From IMG/VR virus record IMGVR_UViG_3300032180_000006, positions 1-64,000 of that record: 64,000 bases of DNA; one strand, given 5' to 3'. This document shows, piece by piece, positions 53,612-62,576 of the stretch. The notes under the pieces were generated by a model. It made no database searches and was not told the origin of the DNA. It saw nothing but the letters and a program-made list of their open reading frames with translations. Both the position numbers and the translations under genes were made by a program. Position 1 is the first letter of the stretch; each line of letters begins with the position of its first letter. The DNA is from a virus.

Positions 53612-54285
53612 GTGATTCTACAGTTGTAGGGTATATAGCGCCGATAACGACGAACGGTGATTTGAACGATACCGTGCTTGCAGATTTTTTGCAGGCTGTT
53701 ATCGTTGGTATCGTTGGACTACCTCCAACGCTGGTGCGACCACGTTGGCAGCCGGAACCGCCGAATAAGCCGTCGTTTGGAACGGACTGGGCAGCGCTGG
53801 GTGTGCAGAGCAGGAAGCCCGATGGCTTTGCTTACATAGCGCACCAACCGAACGCGCAGAATGCGCAAGGTCAAGATCGTGCGTATCGTCAGCAGATTTT
53901 GAGCATACTGTGCAGCTTCTACGGACCGCATGCTGAAGCAAATGGTGATCTACTTTCTATGGGTATGCAGATTGAACAGAATCTCGAAGCAATGAAGTCC
54001 GCGGGTTTCGGGTTCATTGAGGTAGATGATCCAATCGTAGTGCCGGAACTAGACCATGAGCGCTGGCTTTACCGCGTTGACACTGGGTTTAAATTACGCC
54101 GCGTACAGATTTATGATTACCCGGTTCGTAATCTGCTGGGCGCGCAAATGGCAACAAAGACCGATGGTGGCGCACCAGAACAAGACAGTACGATTACTCT
54201 AGATACAGTCATCCAAGCACCGTTGTTTGGATTTGATGTTGAAGCAGAATTTATAGCAGGATTTGACCAAGGTCATTTGAAATAA
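53608..54285 (+). CDS. Tail terminator/neck protein (LIC_12616 family)
   Basis: The 225-residue product has GLPPTLVRPRWQPEPPNKP near 36, IAHQPNAQNAQGQDRAYRQQ near 76, LSILCSFYGPHAEAN, and a beta-rich end HERWLYRVDTGFKLRRVQIY. This is the phage neck terminator family that caps the contractile tail and binds the last sheath and tube rings. It precedes the sheath gene as usual. Confidence 0.8.
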   Translation: MSDSTVVGYIAPITTNGDLNDTVLADFLQAVIVGIVGLPPTLVRPRWQPEPPNKPSFGTDWAALGVQSRKPDGFAYIAHQPNAQNAQGQDRAYRQQILSILCSFYGPHAEANGDLLSMGMQIEQNLEAMKSAGFGFIEVDDPIVVPELDHERWLYRVDTGFKLRRVQIYDYPVRNLLGAQMATKTDGGAPEQDSTITLDTVIQAPLFGFDVEAEFIAGFDQGHLK

Positions 54286-54297
54286 GGGAGGATGTAG

Positions 54298-55788
54298 ATG
54301 CCGACAGCAACTTTACCTATCAGTAGGCTTATTTCTGTTAGCCTGACGCTGACGCCACAAGCTGCGCAGCAACAGAATCTAAGCCAGCTCTTGATTCTCG
54401 GTGACAGTGCTATCATCGATGTTGTCAGTCGTATGCGACTGTATACTTCGCTGACGCAAGTCGCCACAGATTTTGGCACGAATGCGCCGGAATACTTGGC
54501 GGCGACTCTATGGTTCGGTCAGAATCCACAACCGACCAGTTTGCTGATCGGCCGCTGGGCTCAGTCAGCTACACACGGCCAATTATTCGGTGCGCCGTTG
54601 ACGCCGACGAACAGCTTGATTGCTACGTGGACAGCTATCGCGAATGGTGGCTTTCACATCAGCGTGGATGGTGGCGCGTCTACCAACGTAACTGGATTGA
54701 ACTTCACGGGTGCTACCACGTTGAACGGTGTAGCAGCTATTATCAGCGCTGCGCTTACGGGCGCAACATGCGTCTATAATTCTGTGTTCAACCGCTTTGA
54801 AATTACGAGCAACACGACAGGCGCTACCAGCAGCATCAGCTTCTTAACTGCTCCCACGGCAGGTACGGACATTAGTGGTTTGATGGGTGATGTTGCAGGT
54901 GGTGGAGGCTACCAAGCGAACGGCATCGTTGCTGAGACGGCGCTGGCCGCTGCTACGTTCTTCGACCAGACGTTTGGTCAGCAGTGGTACGCGCTGCAAT
55001 TTGCCAGCACGCACACGGTCAATGCAGATCATCAAGCTGTATCAGCGTTTATCGAGGGAACGGCGACGTATCATTTCTACGGTGTTACAACGCAAGACCC
55101 GAATGCGTTGCTTGCCAGCAGCACCACTGATATCGCGTATTTGCTTAGCCAGACTAAACCGAATCGTACGGCGGTACAGTACAGTAGCACGTCCAACTAC
55201 GCGATAGCGTCTGCGCTGGCGCGTATTTTGACTACGAACTACGCAGGTGCGAACACTGTCATTACTCTGATGTATAAACAAGAGCCCGGTGTTGCGCCTG
55301 AAGTGCTGAATTCGACGCAGATTGCAGCGCTTGAAGCGAAGAACTGTAATGTCTACGTCACTTACAATAACAACACGTCAATTTTTGAACCCGGTGTGTG
55401 CAGCAGCGGGTTATTCATTGATACTGAAATCGGAACAGCAGCGTGGGTCGTTACCATGCAGACGGCGCTGTATAACGTGCTGTTTACTACGTCGACCAAG
55501 GTGCCGCAGACTAACACGGGCATGCATTTGCTTGCTACGGCCATTGAACAAACCAGCAGCCAGTTCGTAGTGAATGGTTTGCTCGCTCCGGGAACGTGGA
55601 CTAGCGCGGGCGTTGGAGTAATCAATCAGGGCGATCCTTTGCCGAAAGGTTACTACGTATTTGTTCCGCCTATTGAGCAACAGTCTGCGTCGCAGCGCGC
55701 TGCTCGTTTGAGCGTTAACTTTCAAGTGCTTGGAAAATTGGCGGGCGCTGTGCACGATGTACAAATCGGCGTTACCGTCAACAGCTAA
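54298..55788 (+). CDS. Contractile tail sheath protein (DUF3383)
   Basis: The 496-residue product begins ISRLISVSLTLTPQAAQQQN, has LLILGDSAIIDVVSRMRLYT near 32, APEYLAATLWFGQNPQPTSL near 64, FFDQTFGQQWYALQF near 210, YALARILTT-type core (ASALARILTTNYAGANTVIT near 300), KNCNVYVTYNNN near 345 and a C-terminal beta domain QSASQRAARLSVNFQVLGKL. This is the DUF3383 sheath family; it polymerises around the tube and contracts on infection. Confidence 0.9.
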   Translation: MPTATLPISRLISVSLTLTPQAAQQQNLSQLLILGDSAIIDVVSRMRLYTSLTQVATDFGTNAPEYLAATLWFGQNPQPTSLLIGRWAQSATHGQLFGAPLTPTNSLIATWTAIANGGFHISVDGGASTNVTGLNFTGATTLNGVAAIISAALTGATCVYNSVFNRFEITSNTTGATSSISFLTAPTAGTDISGLMGDVAGGGGYQANGIVAETALAAATFFDQTFGQQWYALQFASTHTVNADHQAVSAFIEGTATYHFYGVTTQDPNALLASSTTDIAYLLSQTKPNRTAVQYSSTSNYAIASALARILTTNYAGANTVITLMYKQEPGVAPEVLNSTQIAALEAKNCNVYVTYNNNTSIFEPGVCSSGLFIDTEIGTAAWVVTMQTALYNVLFTTSTKVPQTNTGMHLLATAIEQTSSQFVVNGLLAPGTWTSAGVGVINQGDPLPKGYYVFVPPIEQQSASQRAARLSVNFQVLGKLAGAVHDVQIGVTVNS

Positions 55789-55800
55789 AGGAGAATCTAA

Positions 55801-56259
55801 ATGCCTCAGCCGCAACTTGTCTACAGTTTTAAGGATGTGCACGCCACAATCGCAGGACCGGGCGGCACCGTTCCTCTTGGTAACAACGCAGGTATCGAAG
55901 AGGGTGGTATCACTGTTGAACCGCAGGAAGAAATCGGCAGCCTAAAGATTGGCGCTGATGGCAGTCCTGCGCATAGTCTCAAGGCGACCAAAGCTGCTAA
56001 GATAACTGTTCGCGTACTGAAAACCAGCCCGACGAACGCATTGCTACAGGCTATGTTCAACTTTCAACGCACCAGTTCATTGAACTGGGGCCAGAACACC
56101 TTAGTTATTTCCAACATCGCCACGGGCGATGTATACACGAATCAGTTCGTAGCGTTTTTACGCCAACCACCGAATACCTATGCCAAGGAAGCAGGTGCGA
56201 TTGACTGGGAATTTCTAGTCGGTCAGCTTGATGTCAATCTTGGTGCGCAGCTAACATAA
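55801..56259 (+). CDS. Tail tube protein (DUF3277)
   Basis: The 152-residue product has FKDVHATIAGPGGTVPLGNN near 10, GGITVEPQEEIGSLKIGADG, THE KITVRVLKTSPTNALLQAMF region and TFVAFLRQPPNTYAKEAGAI-type end, the pattern of DUF3277. It forms the inner tube through which DNA passes. AAGGAG upstream and close packing with the sheath gene. Confidence 0.88.
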   Translation: MPQPQLVYSFKDVHATIAGPGGTVPLGNNAGIEEGGITVEPQEEIGSLKIGADGSPAHSLKATKAAKITVRVLKTSPTNALLQAMFNFQRTSSLNWGQNTLVISNIATGDVYTNQFVAFLRQPPNTYAKEAGAIDWEFLVGQLDVNLGAQLT

Positions 56260-56270
56260 GGAGAAATTGT

Positions 56271-56675
56271 GTGATTGAAATCGCAGGACACCAATACACC
56301 GTTGGTAAACTTGACGCGCGCCGACAGTTCCATGTAGTACGTCGGCTCGCGCCAATTCTTGCAGGTCTGGGCGAAGCTACTGTAAAGGCTTTGCAGAACG
56401 GTAAAAAACCGTCGTTTGAAGTAATCGCGCAACCCATCGCAGATAAACTGGCGAAGATGAGCAATGAAGATGTTGATTATGTGCTGACATCGTGCTTGTC
56501 TGTATGCAGTCGCTTAGTTAACGGAGAACCTGCCTTAGTGCAGGCACCAAAGACAGACTTGCTTATGTTCCCGGATATAACTATGGAGGTAATGCTGAAA
56601 TTGATGATTGCTGTTATTGAGGAAAACATGGGCGATTTTTTTACTTTAGCGCAACCCGAGTTGAAAACCGACTAG
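56271..56675 (+). CDS. Tail assembly chaperone, upstream product, GTG start
   Basis: The 134-residue product starts GTG (MIEIAGHQYTVGKLDARRQF) with AAGGAG upstream. It is all helical with QFHVVRRLAPILAGLGEATV and LAKMSNEDVDYVLTSCLSVC. It sits between tube and tape measure, where tail assembly chaperones (gpG in lambda) lie. A run of seven T at 56636-56642 near its end is a probable slippery site. Confidence 0.78.
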   Translation: MIEIAGHQYTVGKLDARRQFHVVRRLAPILAGLGEATVKALQNGKKPSFEVIAQPIADKLAKMSNEDVDYVLTSCLSVCSRLVNGEPALVQAPKTDLLMFPDITMEVMLKLMIAVIEENMGDFFTLAQPELKTD

Positions 56676-56872
56676 ACACGTTAGGTGTTGCGCTGCTTAG
56701 TATGACTACCGGAGAGGACTGGTTGTTGCGACCTGTGCTGGCAGGCATGTGCAGGTTTGAATCTCTGGTAGATGGAACATTGTCGTTAGAAAATATTGCC
56801 TGTATGAACGATGCGTTGAACGTGCAACAAGAAAATCAATCGCGGGTTAACCGCACGCTTGTGAAAAGGTGA
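56642..56872 (+). CDS. Tail assembly chaperone frameshift extension (-1 frame)
   Basis: Slipping back one base in the T7 run (codons TTT TTT, then TAC) opens a frame of 76 codons with no own start, reading YFSATRVENRLDTLGVALLS and ending seven bases before the tape measure ATG. The fused product would be 200 residues. It is rich in charged and hydrophobic helix residues (LENIACMNDALNVQQENQ). This matches the conserved gpG-gpGT arrangement; the ratio of products normally matters for tail length. Confidence 0.78.
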   Translation, partial: YFSATRVENRLDTLGVALLSMTTGEDWLLRPVLAGMCRFESLVDGTLSLENIACMNDALNVQQENQSRVNRTLVKR

Positions 56873-56878
56873 TGCTCG

Positions 56879-58537
56879 ATGTCTGAAGAGAATATCTTAA
56901 AATCGTACTTGATGTCTATCGGGTTTAAGATAGACGAAGTAGGCTATAAGAAATTCAAAAATTTGGAGGAGGAATCTGACAAGCACATCAAGGAGTTGGG
57001 TGAGCGACTTGAGAAGTTTGCCACCATTGCAGCAAGCAGCGCGGGCGTGCTTACAGCGAGCGTGTTGCGCATCAGTGATCGTCTTACACAACTTTATTAC
57101 AGCAGCCAGCTTGCAGGCACCAGCGCTCGCAACCTTCAAGCCTTTAAAAGCGCCGCGGAGCAGGTGGGTGTCAGCGCTGAAGTAGCGCAGCAATCTGTTC
57201 AAGCGTTGTCAATGGCGTTGTACCAGAACCCGCAACTGGGCGCGCTGTTGCGTGGGTTTAACATCAACCCTGATCAAGATAAAGTTCAGGTATTGATGGA
57301 GCTACTTGATAAACTGTCTGCGATGCCTGCATGGCAAGCTACACAGATCGCGAATATGTTTGGACTTGACCCACAGACTTTTCGCATGCTTGAGATGCAC
57401 CGCGATGAGCTACACAAGTTTGTTGCGCAGTACCAGGAATTGAATAAGGAGACTGATAAGCAAAGCGAAGCAAGCAGACGTTTCAATCAACATCTAAAAG
57501 ATTTAGAGAATCGCTTTAACAAGTTGTGGGAAACAATTTCAACACGTCTATTACCTATCGGTGAGGAGGTTATCACTTGGCTTGATGATGTGATTGATGG
57601 ATTACAAGCTGCTGATAAAGCTACTGATGGTTGGTCTAGCAAAATACTCGGTGTTGTCAGTGCATTAGGTAGTGTAGTTGGAGGCATGGCATTTTTCAAA
57701 AGTGTGCTTGGCATGCTGGGTATAGGTGGTGCGGCAGAAGCTACAGCAGGAGCGGGCGCTGCGGCAGCGATAGGTTCAGCAGCCACAGCAACGTCAATCT
57801 TAGCTGCTATACCTGCTGAAATAGCGTCTGGTTATTATTTGAAGAAGGCCTACGACTACTACAACGCCACGGGCGCTGATCGTGAAAATATTCATAAACG
57901 GCGTTTACAGTTATTGAAGGAACAGGGTCGGCTTGCACCTGAGGATTTACCTGAGTATAACCGCTTATTCGGTGGTGGTGGTGGCGGTAGTGGTGTAGTG
58001 CAGGACACGATCGATAAGTTCGCTGCTAAGTACGGAGTTAGTACCGCTTTGATGCATGCACTGGCGCACGAAGAGCACGGTGTAGACAAGCAAGGTAGAT
58101 CGCGGATAAGCCCGAAAGGTGCCATCGGTATGTTTCAACTGATGCCGAAAACCGCGGAGATGCTGAAAGTCGACCCGTTTAATATGGAGGCGAACATTGA
58201 AGGCGGCATTCACTACTTCGCTGACCTGTTGAAACATTTTGGCGGTAATGAAATCTTAGCACTGGCCGCATACAACGCAGGTGAAGGCAAAGTTGACCAG
58301 TACGGTGGGATTCCACCGTTTAAAGAAACGCAGAATTACGTCTCAGACATTTTGAAGTATCGTCTTGCGCATCCCTATGGTGTGGAAGGTGCTGGGCCGA
58401 AAGTTGTTATCAGCCAAGAAACGAAGATTGACATAAACGGCGTGGATGATCCTATGCAGGCAGGTAGGCAGGTAGCGGCTGAGCAGGAGCGTGTTAACGG
58501 TGATCTCGTGCGCAATGCCAGCGGAGTTGTGAAATGA
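56879..58537 (+). CDS. Tape measure protein with C-terminal lytic transglycosylase (SLT) domain
   Basis: The 552-residue product is helical for the first 240 residues (KFKNLEEESDKHIKELGERL), has a hydrophobic stretch at about 260-330 (ILGVVSALGSVVGGMAFFKS), a glycine linker, and an SLT domain from about 375: HALAHEEHGVDKQGRSRISP, with the catalytic Glu in HEEHG, KGAIGMFQLMPKTAEML and ALAAYNAGEGKVDQYGGIPP. The enzyme cuts peptidoglycan during DNA entry. The short length predicts a tail of roughly 80 nm by the usual 1.5 angstrom per residue rule. Confidence 0.9.
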   Translation: MSEENILKSYLMSIGFKIDEVGYKKFKNLEEESDKHIKELGERLEKFATIAASSAGVLTASVLRISDRLTQLYYSSQLAGTSARNLQAFKSAAEQVGVSAEVAQQSVQALSMALYQNPQLGALLRGFNINPDQDKVQVLMELLDKLSAMPAWQATQIANMFGLDPQTFRMLEMHRDELHKFVAQYQELNKETDKQSEASRRFNQHLKDLENRFNKLWETISTRLLPIGEEVITWLDDVIDGLQAADKATDGWSSKILGVVSALGSVVGGMAFFKSVLGMLGIGGAAEATAGAGAAAAIGSAATATSILAAIPAEIASGYYLKKAYDYYNATGADRENIHKRRLQLLKEQGRLAPEDLPEYNRLFGGGGGGSGVVQDTIDKFAAKYGVSTALMHALAHEEHGVDKQGRSRISPKGAIGMFQLMPKTAEMLKVDPFNMEANIEGGIHYFADLLKHFGGNEILALAAYNAGEGKVDQYGGIPPFKETQNYVSDILKYRLAHPYGVEGAGPKVVISQETKIDINGVDDPMQAGRQVAAEQERVNGDLVRNASGVVK

Positions 58538-59064
58538 GCAGTCCTATTCTAGTTCGCCCCGTTCGCAATGTCAATGGTATTTTTGCAGATGCCGTGGTGG
58601 AGGAACTGCACAGTGATGAATCAGAGATTACAGAACATCCGGTTGAAGTAGGTTCTGTCATAGCTGATCACATGTATAAATTGCCATCAGAATTGGCGTT
58701 GACGTATGTGTGGTCAATGGGTAGTGTGCAGAACACGAGCAGAGACAATTCATTTCTAAAAAGTATCTACCAGCAATTCCTGACACTGAAGGACAGCGCT
58801 ACGTTGATGCAGGTGATTACAGGTAAGCGAGTTTATAAAAATATGGTTGTGCGCAGCTTGGCAGTGCGTACCGACAAAGAAACCGAAAACCTGTTGGAAC
58901 TGCGCATCGGTCTTCGAGAAATTATTCTGGCTACTACGCAGACTGTGCCTCTAACACCAGCGGCGCAGCAAGCGCTCGCGCAGATAACAGCACCGCCAGT
59001 AAGCCAAGGTCAGCAAAACTTGCAGGTAGGAACCAACTTCAATAATAGTGCGGTGCCTAAATGA
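58534..59064 (+). CDS. Baseplate protein, Dit-like
   Basis: The 176-residue product has FADAVVEELHSDESEITEHP near 17, YKLPSELALTYVWSMGS, SIYQQFLTLKDSATLMQVIT near 83 and KRVYKNMVVRSLAVRTDKET, matching the N-terminal domain of Dit-like baseplate proteins of contractile phages. It links the tube end to the hub. Overlaps the tape measure stop by four bases. Confidence 0.8.
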   Translation: MSSPILVRPVRNVNGIFADAVVEELHSDESEITEHPVEVGSVIADHMYKLPSELALTYVWSMGSVQNTSRDNSFLKSIYQQFLTLKDSATLMQVITGKRVYKNMVVRSLAVRTDKETENLLELRIGLREIILATTQTVPLTPAAQQALAQITAPPVSQGQQNLQVGTNFNNSAVPK

Positions 59065-59375
59065 CAGTTAACCTGATTCCTTTAAAGCAAGGCACGGCGC
59101 AGAAACTTGGTATCACGCTGAATGGTGTGCAATATCAGTTAGTGGTGCGCTGGAATGATACTGCGCAGGCGTGGCACGCTGATCTACTTGATGTAAACGG
59201 CAATCCTATTTTGATGAATCTACCACTGGTTACAGGCGCTGACTTACTGGGCCAGTATGCGTATCTGGGTATCGGCGGTAAGTTGATAGTGCAGACAACG
59301 AACAGCGTGTGGGCTGTACCTACATTTGCAAATCTTGGAGATACGGGAAATTTGTACTTTGTGACTACACCATGA
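59061..59375 (+). CDS. Baseplate plug protein (Pam3 gp18-like)
   Basis: The 104-residue product has LIPLKQGTAQKLGITLNGVQ and YQLVVRWNDTAQAWHADLLD, then PLVTGADLLGQYAYLGIGGK, the layout of the baseplate plug described for cyanophage Pam3 and found in many phages with DUF3383 sheaths. ATGA overlap with its neighbours. Confidence 0.78.
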   Translation: MTVNLIPLKQGTAQKLGITLNGVQYQLVVRWNDTAQAWHADLLDVNGNPILMNLPLVTGADLLGQYAYLGIGGKLIVQTTNSVWAVPTFANLGDTGNLYFVTTP

Positions 59376-60334
59376 GTGCAACGACTACAACACCGAATCA
59401 ATTTTTACGCAGCTTTAAACTGCTGGTGGCGAATTCGCCAGTAGAAGGTTTTTCTAGCAGTGTAGGTACGCAGATTGATGAATCGCTGCGCTGCACTTTT
59501 GAAATTTTCGCCAACGATGTAGAGACACCGAACCATGCCGTCATTACGATTTATAACTTGTTTGAAGATACACAGAATAAGATTATCAACGAGTATGATA
59601 CTGTTATCTTGCAGGCGGGTTATCGCAACGGCAACTTCGGCGTGATTTTCAAAGGTACAATCAAGCAATTCAAGCGCGGTCGTGAACGTAATGTGGACAA
59701 CTACTTACGAATTCTGGCTGCTGATGGAGATTTGGCGTACAACTTTGGTGTCATCAACCAGACTTTCAATGCAGGCAGTAGCCCGCAACAACAACTCGCA
59801 GCAGCAGCAGCATCGGCGAACATACCTGTTGACCAGAATGCAAACAACTTTTTAGTTGGTGGCGTAATACTGAGTCCGCGTAGCAAGGCTGCATTCGGGC
59901 TCATGCGCAACTACATGCGCGATTTGGCAGATACGTACAATTGTCGGTGGTCAATACAGAACGGCGTGCTCACGCTTATACCGATGAATGGGTATCTACC
60001 GGGCGCAGCCGTGCAGATTAATAGCGGCACAGGCATGATCGGCGTGCCGGAAGCTACGGATGACGGTATTCACGTAACCACGCTACTCAACCCACTGATA
60101 AAGGTTGGTTATCTGGTTCAAATTAATAATGCTGATATCGCACAGTCAACGCCTGAACGTTTTGGTTTGAGTTTCACCCGACCACCTGTACCATTAGCGA
60201 CGACTACCAATGATGGGTTTTATCGCGTGCTGGTGGTTGAACACCACGGCGATACACGCGGTCAAGATTGGTATACCGAACTTACTTGCATCAGTTTAAC
60301 CGCACCGGGCGGTATCGTATTGCCCGCAGGATAA
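59372..60334 (+). CDS. Baseplate hub protein
   Basis: Start at MSATTTTPNQFLRSFKLLVA because its ATG overlaps the plug stop (ATGA). The 320-residue product has LRCTFEIFANDVETPNHAVI, TIYNLFEDTQNKIINEYDTV, VIFKGTIKQFKRGRERNVDN and NYMRDLADTYNCRWSIQNGV, similar in design to T4 gp27/P2 gpD hubs that make the trimeric ring above the spike. Confidence 0.82.
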   Translation: MSATTTTPNQFLRSFKLLVANSPVEGFSSSVGTQIDESLRCTFEIFANDVETPNHAVITIYNLFEDTQNKIINEYDTVILQAGYRNGNFGVIFKGTIKQFKRGRERNVDNYLRILAADGDLAYNFGVINQTFNAGSSPQQQLAAAAASANIPVDQNANNFLVGGVILSPRSKAAFGLMRNYMRDLADTYNCRWSIQNGVLTLIPMNGYLPGAAVQINSGTGMIGVPEATDDGIHVTTLLNPLIKVGYLVQINNADIAQSTPERFGLSFTRPPVPLATTTNDGFYRVLVVEHHGDTRGQDWYTELTCISLTAPGGIVLPAG

Positions 60335-60337
60335 ATC

Positions 60338-60994
60338 ATGGACCAGAGAGAACGTATAGGCGACAGAGAAGAAGGTCTTCGCAGTCAAATCGAAGACTTT
60401 CTAATCAACACGTGGACGGCCATACCGGGCATCGTGCAGAGCTACAACGCTGCGCAGAACACGGTTTCGGTACAGCCTGCAATCAAGGCGCGCATAAAGC
60501 AGGTGAACGGTTCATTCCAATGGGTGAATTTACCGTTGCTGCAAGACGTGCCCGTCGTATTTCCAGGTGGTGGCAATTTTATTGCTACATTTCCCATTAA
60601 ACAGGGAGATGAGTGCATCGTCGTGTTTAGTTGTCGCAGTATCGACGGCTGGTGGCAACAAGGTGGAGTTCAACTACAAACTACAATACGACAGCATGAC
60701 TTGAGTGATGGCTTTGCATTTGTTGGCCCGCGCAGTTTACCTGCAATGGCAGCGATACCGAATATCAGCACTACCACGGCGCAGCTTCGCACGCTTGATG
60801 GCACCAGCTTTATAGAATTAGCGCCGGGTGGAGTTATTAACATCAAGGCTGCTGGTGGTGTGAATGTTACTGGACCATTGACGGCGACAGGTGAGATAAC
60901 TGCCAAGCAAGGCGCAGGCAACCATACTGTAAGCGCGCACATACACGGCGGAGTAACCACGGGCGCTGGGAGCACAGGAACTCCAACAGGATGA
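60338..60994 (+). CDS. Membrane-puncturing baseplate spike (Gp138/gpV-like)
   Basis: The 218-residue product has DFLINTWTAIPGIVQSYNAA and QNTVSVQPAIKARIKQ near 20-60 (OB-fold of Gp138-type spikes), DVPVVFPGGGNFIATFPIKQ, FVGPRSLPAM and a C-terminal beta-helix-like part GGVINIKAAGGVNVTGPLTA. It ends AHIHGGVTTG where HxH could bind the tip iron found in gpV spikes. Confidence 0.85.
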   Translation: MDQRERIGDREEGLRSQIEDFLINTWTAIPGIVQSYNAAQNTVSVQPAIKARIKQVNGSFQWVNLPLLQDVPVVFPGGGNFIATFPIKQGDECIVVFSCRSIDGWWQQGGVQLQTTIRQHDLSDGFAFVGPRSLPAMAAIPNISTTTAQLRTLDGTSFIELAPGGVINIKAAGGVNVTGPLTATGEITAKQGAGNHTVSAHIHGGVTTGAGSTGTPTG

Positions 60995-61404
60995 GATATC
61001 GCAAATTAGATGCGAACGGCGATTATACGTTTGGACATGGCAGCGCTGACTTTCTTGTCAATAGCAGCGCAGCCGTTGCGCAGGCGGTGCAGACTACATT
61101 GCTGTTAGCACAGGGCGAATGGTTTTTAGATGTCACTGTCGGCGTGCCTTACAACTCGCAGATTCTTGGCTATAACACGCAGTCGCTTTATGACAGCGTT
61201 ATAAAACAAGTAATCAGCAATGTGCAGGGCTTTGTTTCATTTAGCAGTTACAGCAGCACGCTGAATCCGCGAACTCGTGTTCTTACAGTATCTGCTGTTA
61301 TCAATACGCAATTCGGCATCGCGCAAGTAACTGGCACTGTTGCTGGTGTGGCGCAAGGCGGATACGGTGTCGGTGGTTATGGCGTGGGAGGATATGGATT
61401 ATGA
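60991..61404 (+). CDS. Baseplate wedge protein (Gp46/DUF2634-like)
   Basis: The 137-residue product has DYTFGHGSADFLVNSSAAVA, QAVQTTLLLAQGEWFLDVTV and GVPYNSQILGYN, typical of the gp25-like wedge encoded beside gpJ. It ends with three GGYG(V/L) repeats (QGGYGVGGYGVGGYGL), a glycine-tyrosine tail not usual in this family. Overlaps both neighbours. Confidence 0.83.
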   Translation: MRYRKLDANGDYTFGHGSADFLVNSSAAVAQAVQTTLLLAQGEWFLDVTVGVPYNSQILGYNTQSLYDSVIKQVISNVQGFVSFSSYSSTLNPRTRVLTVSAVINTQFGIAQVTGTVAGVAQGGYGVGGYGVGGYGL

Positions 61405-62576
61405 GTACATTTCCGCTACCAGTAAAATCAGCGCAGGGGATGTCGTCACCATCGTACAACGATATTCTAAATTACCTGACTACGCAGTTCCAATCCATTT
61501 ATGGGTCGGACGCCGTACTTACACCTGACAGTCAAGATGGACAGTGGTTGGCCGTGCAGGCGCTGGTATATTTTGATCTGATCCAAGTAATGGTGGCAGA
61601 ATTCAATAGTCGCAGTCCTGTATTCGCGCAAGGCGCAGGGCTTGATTCAGTAGTCAAGATTAACGGTCTGCAACGATTGATTCCCAGTAATAGCACCGCT
61701 GTCGTCACTATCGTGGGTGTTGCTGGCACACAGATCACAAATGGTGTTGTGCAAGATACGTCGGGTAACTTGTGGAACTTGCCCGGTCTAGTTGTAATAC
61801 CGAATACGGGCAGCATCAATGTCACAGTGACGTCACAAGTTGTCGGCGCCATTTCTGCCAGTACGAATACGATTACCACTATTTTCACGCCGACGCTAGG
61901 TTGGCAAAGTGTAACCAACCCAGCAGCAGCCGTTCCGGGCGCACCTGTTGAAACAGATGCACAGCTTCGCCAACGCCAAAGTATATCCACCGGGCAGCCT
62001 GCGCAGACGCCTATACAAGCCATAATCGCTGCCGTGGCTAACCTGCCAACGGTAACGCGCATACAGGGCTATGAGAATAGCACGAACGCGACAGACAGTA
62101 ACAACATACCGTCGCACAGTATTTGTATCGTGGTGCAGGGCGGTATCGCTGCATCTATTGCGCAGGCGATTGAGGCAAAGAAAAGTCCGGGAACTGGTAC
62201 ATTCGGCAGTACAACAGTCGTTGTAAATGATCCAGGTGGATTGCCTGTACCAATCAAATTCAGTGCGCTCGCCTTCACGCCGATTTTCGTTAGCGTGACT
62301 ATTCACCCGTTGAATAACTTTTCCGCGGCGACGGCGCAGACAGTCGCAACGAATCTTTTGAATTTCTTGAACAATTTACCTATTGGACAGGCCGTTCTCT
62401 ATGATTGGTTAGTTGCCGTTGTAGCAATGATTGATCAACCCGCTGGAGTAACGTTCAGCATCACTACATTGACATCTGGTCTTGCAGCTACTCCAGTAGG
62501 AACGGCAGATATCCCAATAGCGTTTGATCACGCAGCATCATCCATAGCGGCAAACATCATAGTGACGGTGGCATAA
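61401..62576 (+). CDS. Baseplate J-like protein
   Basis: The 391-residue product has YNDILNYLTTQFQSIYGSDA near 18, GAGLDSVVKINGLQRLIPSN near 80, PGAPVETDAQLRQRQSIS near 182 and KSPGTGTFGSTTVVVNDPGG near 262, the gpJ/gp47 baseplate wedge pattern (PGxPxETDxxLRxR). It forms the wedge that holds the fibres and responds to receptor binding. Confidence 0.92.
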   Translation: MSTFPLPVKSAQGMSSPSYNDILNYLTTQFQSIYGSDAVLTPDSQDGQWLAVQALVYFDLIQVMVAEFNSRSPVFAQGAGLDSVVKINGLQRLIPSNSTAVVTIVGVAGTQITNGVVQDTSGNLWNLPGLVVIPNTGSINVTVTSQVVGAISASTNTITTIFTPTLGWQSVTNPAAAVPGAPVETDAQLRQRQSISTGQPAQTPIQAIIAAVANLPTVTRIQGYENSTNATDSNNIPSHSICIVVQGGIAASIAQAIEAKKSPGTGTFGSTTVVVNDPGGLPVPIKFSALAFTPIFVSVTIHPLNNFSAATAQTVATNLLNFLNNLPIGQAVLYDWLVAVVAMIDQPAGVTFSITTLTSGLAATPVGTADIPIAFDHAASSIAANIIVTVA

